Origin: CAYQMF01 sp964418595
GTDB taxonomy: Bacteria > Planctomycetota > UBA1135 > UBA2386
Direction: 5' to 3'
NCBI GenBank assembly: GCA_964418595.1
Contig: CAYQMF010000018.1
Coordinates: 6,034 to 70,033 of the forward strand
Length of the DNA: 64,000 bases
Shown: piece after piece, positions 60,370 to 64,000 of the stretch
Layout: each line of letters starts with the position of its first letter
Numbering within the stretch: the first letter of the stretch is position 1
The notes under the pieces: generated by a model
Told to the model about the DNA's origin: nothing
The model's database searches: none
What the model saw: the letters and a program-made list of their open reading frames with translations, nothing else
Translations under genes and position numbers: made by a program

Positions 60370-60975
60370 ATGACCCCGCCACGCCTCACCCAAGCCCGCC
60401 TCCGCCGCGCCGGCCTCGGCGTCTTCTTCCGCCCGCGCGAACTCGCCCGCCTCGGCATCAGCCCCGACGACCTGCGCGCCCTGGTCGACGCCGGCGTCGC
60501 CGAGCGTGTGGCGCGCGGCCTCTACCAACTCGCCGGCGCGGACCCCACCGAGCAACACAGCCTCGCCGCCGCGTGCGCAGTTGTCCCCAACGCGGTCGTC
60601 TGCCTGCTCTCCGCGCTCAAGGTGCACGGCATCGGGTCGCGCCTCCCCGCCGAGGTGTGGCTCGGCATCCCACACAAGGCACGCGCGCCGCGGATGCCAC
60701 ACACGCGCGTCCGGTTCGTGCGCTTCTCGGGACGAGCCGCAACCCACGGCATCCAGCCGATCCGGTTCGAAGGCGTGCCCGCCCACATCACGAGTCCGGC
60801 CCGCACCGTCGTCGACTGCTTCCGGTTCGAACGCCTCGTCGGGCGCGAGACCTGCATCGAGGCCCTGCGCGACGCGCTCCGCGGACGCAAGGTCTCGACC
60901 GACGCGCTGTATCGCACGCTCGACGTGCTGCCGTCGCGGCGGCTCGCGGCCGCCCTCGAGGTGACGGGCGCGTGA
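60370..60975 (+). CDS. abiEi: AbiEi family antitoxin (type IV toxin-antitoxin system)
   Basis: 201 residues from the ATG at 60370; a TTG five codons upstream is less likely. The N-terminal winged helix (FRPRELARLGISPDDLRALVD, AERVARGLYQLAG) is followed by the AbiEi C-terminal domain (AVVCLLSALKVHGIG, VWLGIPHKA, ITSPARTVVDCFRF, CIEALRDALRG). AbiEi represses the operon and blocks the AbiEii nucleotidyltransferase toxin. The toxin gene is coupled by GTGA but frameshifted. Such modules act in phage abortive infection or as selfish stabilisation elements. Confidence 0.92.
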   Translation: MTPPRLTQARLRRAGLGVFFRPRELARLGISPDDLRALVDAGVAERVARGLYQLAGADPTEQHSLAAACAVVPNAVVCLLSALKVHGIGSRLPAEVWLGIPHKARAPRMPHTRVRFVRFSGRAATHGIQPIRFEGVPAHITSPARTVVDCFRFERLVGRETCIEALRDALRGRKVSTDALYRTLDVLPSRRLAAALEVTGA

Positions 60976-61879
60976 CCGACAACGTCGCAGCGTCGATCAA
61001 GGCCCGCCTGCTGAACGTGGCGCGCCGCGGCGGCGACGAGTTCGAGCTCTTCCTGGTGCGCTACGCGAGCGAGCGCTTCCTGTTTCGCCTCGGTGCCTCA
61101 CCGCTGCGCGAGCGATGCATCTTGAAGGGTGCTGGGCTGCTGGCGCTGTGGATGCCCGACCCGTACCGCGCCACCCGCGACCTCGACTTCCTGGCGCACG
61201 GACCCAGCGACGCGGGCGCGATCCGCGATCTCATCGCGGCGATCTGCGCGGTGCCGTGTCCCGACGACGGCCTCACGTTCGACGCGCGCAGCATCGAGGT
61301 CTCCCCGATCCGGATCGACGAGGAGTACCAAGGCCAGCGGGTCCTCGTGACCGCCCGACTCGGCACCGCGCGGATCCGACTGCAGGTCGACCTCGGCTTC
61401 GGCGACGCGGTGGTCCCGGCACCGGAGGAGGCGGTCCGACGCTGCTGCCCGGCCTGCCGCGCCCGCGGATCAAGACCTACCATCGCACCGTGAGCGTCGC
61501 CGAGAAGTTCAAGGCGATGGTGCAGCTCGGCCGCCGCATCAGCAGGATGAAGGACTTCCACGACCTGTGGGCGCTGTCGTCGGTCTTCGCCTTCGATGGT
61601 CCGACCCTGCGTCGCGCAGTCGTCGCGTGCTTCGAGCGACGTGGCACGCCGTGGACCGGCGACGAGCCTGACGCCCTCCGCGCGTCGATGTACCTGGTTC
61701 CCGTCCTGCAGACGCGCTGGCGGGCCTACCTGCGCGCCGGCGCGTTCCAGGCCCCGCCTCCGGAGAGCTTCGCGGTGATCGGGGAGCGTGTGCGCGCGTT
61801 CCTCGGACCGGTTCGCGCGAGTATCGTCGGTGAGAAGGCGTTCGAGCTGCGTTGGGATCCCGACGAGGGGTGGGGTTGA
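60972..61879 (+). pseudogene. abiEii: AbiEii family nucleotidyltransferase toxin, frameshifted
   Basis: Starts at the GTG overlapping the antitoxin stop. The first part (to ~61433) carries the nucleotidyltransferase region FLFRLGASPLRERCILKGAG and the RATRDLDFL motif. Reading then shifts: continuing in the first frame ends at a stop at 61493, while the second half is intact in another frame from ~61436 to 61879 (PTLLPGLPRPRIKTYH, VAEKFKAMVQLGRRISRMKDFHDLW), exactly the expected continuation. A one-base deletion near 61433-61436 explains it. The toxin would lack its C-terminal part, leaving an antitoxin without its partner, unless this is a sequencing error or programmed frameshift. Full family length ~300 residues is recovered if repaired. 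Confidence 0.85.
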
Positions 61880-61890
61880 TGGGTACGAAG

Positions 61891-61922
61891 CGTCGGGGCT
61901 TGTGCGCAAGTCCCGACGTTTT
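61891..61922 (+). terminator. Hairpin downstream of abiEii (right copy)
   Basis: Twelve-pair stem 61891-61902 / 61907-61918 with one G-T wobble, loop TGCG, then TTTT (61919-61922). The right arm with its tail (AGTCCCGACGTTTTG, 61909-61923) differs at one base from the left hairpin's (AGTGCCGACGTTTTG, 60343-60357). By form it is an intrinsic terminator for the abiE genes; its relation to the left copy suggests more than that. Confidence 0.7.
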
Positions 61923-62038
61923 GTCGCTGGCGTGCACGTGGTATGGGGTCGTGTCGCCGGCCCGCGTTCTCGCTTGATCGACCAGTTCACGCCCAGCACG
62001 ATCACCCCCGGAGACCCACCCTCGCGCCGCGCCTCCCC

Positions 62039-62980
62039 ATGCTCGGCTACGTCGCCAACACCCACCACGACTGGTTCGACTTCCTCGCGCGGCGGCGCAC
62101 CTGGGACGAGGTCAACTTCTGGAGCCCGTCCGACTACTACGCCTTCCGGGGCCAACCCGGCAGCCCGTTCTTCTTCCGCCTCAAGGCCCCGCGCAACGCC
62201 ATCGCCGGCTTCGGCATCGTCGCGCGCTTCGACAAGCTCCCCGAGTGGCTTGCCTGGGAGTGCTTCGGCGAAGGCAACGGCGCCGCCACGCTCACCGAGT
62301 TCGAGGGGCGCATGCGCGCGCTGCGCGCCAGCAACCACATCCAGGGCGGCGGCGGCCCGCCGCAGATCGGCTGCCTGATCCTCGCTGGCGCCGTGTTCTT
62401 CCCCGAGCGCGAGTGGGTCCGCCAGCCCGCGGACTGGGGCCGCCAGAACCTGCGCTACAAGGGCTACGACCTGCGCGCCGGCGAAGGTCTGCGCCTGTGG
62501 CAGGAGTGCCAGCAGCGGGCCGCGGCGCTGGCGCCGACCGGCGACGAGGCGTGCGCGGTGGGGGAGCCCGCCGCGCGCTTCGGCGCGCCGACGCTGGTGC
62601 GCCCGCGGCTCGGTCAGGGCACGTTCCGTCTCGCGGTCACCGCCGCCTACGCCCGCGCCTGTGCGGTGACCGGCGAACACTCGCTCCCGGCGCTCGAGGC
62701 GGCGCACATCCGACCGTACGCCGACGGCGGTGAGCATGCGGTGCGCAACGGTCTGCTGCTGCGTTCGGACCTGCACCGGCTGTTCGACCGCGGGTATGTG
62801 ACGGTGACGCCGGAGCTGCGCTTGGAAGTTGTCAGCCCGCGCCTGCGCATCGACTACGAGAACGGGCGCAGCTACTACCCGCTGCACGGGACGCGGGTGA
62901 CGGTGCCGGTGGGGGAAGGAGAAGCGCCGGCGACGGAGTGGCTGCGCTGGCACAACGAGCAGAGGTTCCGGTCGGCGTGA
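62039..62980 (+). CDS. PUA/EVE-like domain-HNH endonuclease, putative modification-dependent restriction enzyme
   Basis: 313 residues from the ATG at 62039. Residues ~5-150 resemble the PUA/EVE-like N-terminal region (HDWFDFLARR, DEVNFWSPSD, FFFRLKAPRNAIAGFG, WECFGEGNGA) seen in front of HNH domains. The C-terminal HNH_2-type nuclease is intact: CAVTGEHSLPALEAAHIRPY, GGEHAVRNGLLLRSDLHRLFD. Some EVE- or PUA-HNH fusions cut DNA with modified cytosines, so this may be a type IV-like restriction enzyme; that is inference from family. It lies between the AbiE hairpin and another defence-like gene. Confidence 0.82.
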   Translation: MLGYVANTHHDWFDFLARRRTWDEVNFWSPSDYYAFRGQPGSPFFFRLKAPRNAIAGFGIVARFDKLPEWLAWECFGEGNGAATLTEFEGRMRALRASNHIQGGGGPPQIGCLILAGAVFFPEREWVRQPADWGRQNLRYKGYDLRAGEGLRLWQECQQRAAALAPTGDEACAVGEPAARFGAPTLVRPRLGQGTFRLAVTAAYARACAVTGEHSLPALEAAHIRPYADGGEHAVRNGLLLRSDLHRLFDRGYVTVTPELRLEVVSPRLRIDYENGRSYYPLHGTRVTVPVGEGEAPATEWLRWHNEQRFRSA

Positions 62981-63005
62981 GGATGGAGCGACGGTGGCCG
63001 AGCCG

Positions 63006-63506
63006 TCACGCGCGCGGCGTTCGCTCGGTCGGTGGCGCGAGCATCCGCAGCAGCGCCGTTCGCAACGGCGCGCGCCCCTGCAGGGTCGCGAGCTGCGCGA
63101 CGAGGTCGGGACGGAACCGGGCGCGGTCGGCCCGACGCACGAACGCGGCGCGGGACTTGGGTCTCGGCGTTGCGCGCTGGGGGCCGATCGCGAGGTCGGA
63201 GAAGTCCGCGGGACAGTCGCCGCGCCAGAGGTCCCAGACCGCTGCCTTCCCCGACAGATGGAAGAAGGGCTCCCAGGCCATCCCCTGGCCGGGGAGGTCG
63301 CGCCCCGCCACCCACGCATCGAAGCGCGCCTCGATCGCGTCGAACGGGACGAAGGGCAATTCGACCCGCCGCTCCTCGAGGAGGTCGAGCACCGCGAGCA
63401 GGATGCCCGGCATGTAGTGGGGTTGCTGGCGGGCCTTGTGGATGCGGTCGAGGGCGGCATCCCAGGCGGCAGACAGAGGGCGCGGCACTACAGGTGTGTC
63501 CTCCAC
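63006..63506 (-). CDS. Protein resembling restriction-enzyme N-terminal (sulfur-binding-domain-like) regions
   Basis: 166 residues, ATG at 63506. The pattern HYMPGILLAVLDLLEERRVE, then FDAIEARFDAWV and EPFFHLSGKAAVWDLW, is like the KPLLLLALLxxL ... PFxxLxxDxxW region found at the N-terminus of HNH restriction enzymes and in sulfur-binding domains of the ScoMcrA type. No nuclease domain follows, so if it is related it is a reader without a cutter. It faces the HNH gene, 25 nt apart. No known function; assignment is by pattern and context. Confidence 0.5.
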   Translation of the reverse strand: MEDTPVVPRPLSAAWDAALDRIHKARQQPHYMPGILLAVLDLLEERRVELPFVPFDAIEARFDAWVAGRDLPGQGMAWEPFFHLSGKAAVWDLWRGDCPADFSDLAIGPQRATPRPKSRAAFVRRADRARFRPDLVAQLATLQGRAPLRTALLRMLAPPTERTPRA

Positions 63507-63609
63507 GTTCGATTCAACGGATACACGTCGTCGTTGGCTGGGGGCGAGCTCCGGCTACCCGCAACGCTAGTTTCACTTGCCGACGCCGAAGTTTCTAGTT
63601 CGGTCAAGT

Positions 63610-64000
63610 TCAAGCTGCGGTCATGGCGTCGTTGATGAACCGGTCCAAGCAACGATCGAACTGTCGCCAGGATGTTGCCAGTGGGCTGCGGCTGCCGAGC
63701 TCTGCGGGCAGCTTCGGGTCGAGCAAGGCGAGTCCGGGTCCGAGTACGCGAGCGTAGGTCTTGGTGAAGAGGATTGAGATGGCACGCCCCTCTTGCGTGA
63801 GGTGGTAGCGGTGCGTCTTCTCGATGCGGGTGATGATGCCCTTCCGTCGTAGTCGACGAAGGTCGTAGGTTGCGTGTCGCGAGGTGTAGACGTCGTCGAG
63901 CAGTGGGCGGACACGCTCGACAAGCTGGCGGCTCGAGAAGCCGTCGAAGAGGTGGGAGAACCCCACCAGCGCTGCGAACACGGCCATGACGCGTGGGTCC
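63610..64000 (-). CDS. Winged-helix-like protein of unknown function, truncated by the window
   Basis: The frame stays open to the right edge, and codons just beyond the ATG at 63987 read DPRV, which continues a conserved-looking DPRVMAVFAAL start seen in a widespread uncharacterised family, so the true start is outside the window. The visible 125 residues contain a winged-helix-like stretch, TYDLRRLRRKGIITRIEKTH, then RYHLTQEGRA. The family is often found near mobile and defence genes, but I recognise it only from pattern memory. A role in DNA binding is likely; no target is known. Confidence 0.6.
   Translation of the reverse strand, partial: DPRVMAVFAALVGFSHLFDGFSSRQLVERVRPLLDDVYTSRHATYDLRRLRRKGIITRIEKTHRYHLTQEGRAISILFTKTYARVLGPGLALLDPKLPAELGSRSPLATSWRQFDRCLDRFINDAMTAA

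Overview
The window is 64 kb of very GC-rich, densely coded bacterial DNA. Neighbouring genes often overlap by 4 nt (ATGA or GTGA). No rRNA, tRNA, CRISPR array or intact insertion sequence was recognised, and no gap between genes exceeds about 280 nt. The gene content suggests a Planctomycetota chromosome or a related lineage: many large secreted beta-propeller, ELWxxDGT and FG-GAP proteins, TPR lipoproteins, a heparinase II/III-like enzyme, and a family of signal-peptide proteins sharing a C-terminal module. The taxonomic call is inference from gene content only.

Layout. 1-8.7 kb: 3' part of an S9 peptidase, a secreted protein, a heparinase-like protein, a CoA-transferase, a membrane protein, uridine kinase and another secreted protein. 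8.8-13.7 kb (minus): two coupled TPR proteins. 13.8-17.3 kb: a coupled Mla-type lipid-transport operon (STAS-permease, ATPase, MCE protein, auxiliary lipoprotein). 17.4-21.6 kb: a large lipoprotein, queC and a small lipoprotein. 21.8-25.1 kb: rpsO-pnp with structured leaders. 25.2-30.9 kb: an unusual 1,887-residue membrane-anchored sigma-54 activator. 31.1-34.7 kb: an OmpH/Skp-like protein, a GspD-like secretin and a GspK-like pseudopilin. 34.7-40.1 kb (minus): carA, tsaD, an S41 protease and a GNAT-deacetylase fusion, closely packed. 40.4-43.1 kb: Ku, a minimal ATP-dependent ligase and a MerR-HTH/TPR protein (non-homologous end joining, NHEJ). 43.1-55.2 kb: DinB-like and DUF3810 proteins and a run of secreted propeller proteins, a P1 peptidase and a vanadium haloperoxidase-like protein. 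55.4-58.2 kb: alkylation repair (Ada-AlkA fusion, Ogt) and a DMT transporter. 58.3-60.2 kb: a three-gene unit of unknown role. 60.3-64 kb: an accessory or defence segment with an AbiE toxin-antitoxin module (toxin frameshifted) bracketed by two related hairpins, a PUA/EVE-like HNH nuclease, a protein resembling restriction-enzyme N-terminal domains, and a partial winged-helix-like protein at the edge.

Points most worth follow-up: the sigma-54 regulator and the AT-flanked stem at its start codon; a nested, three-way-junction leader in front of rpsO; the third gene of the Ku-ligase operon; the C-terminal module shared by exported proteins; the acetyltransferase-deacetylase fusion; and the AbiE module with its paired hairpins.
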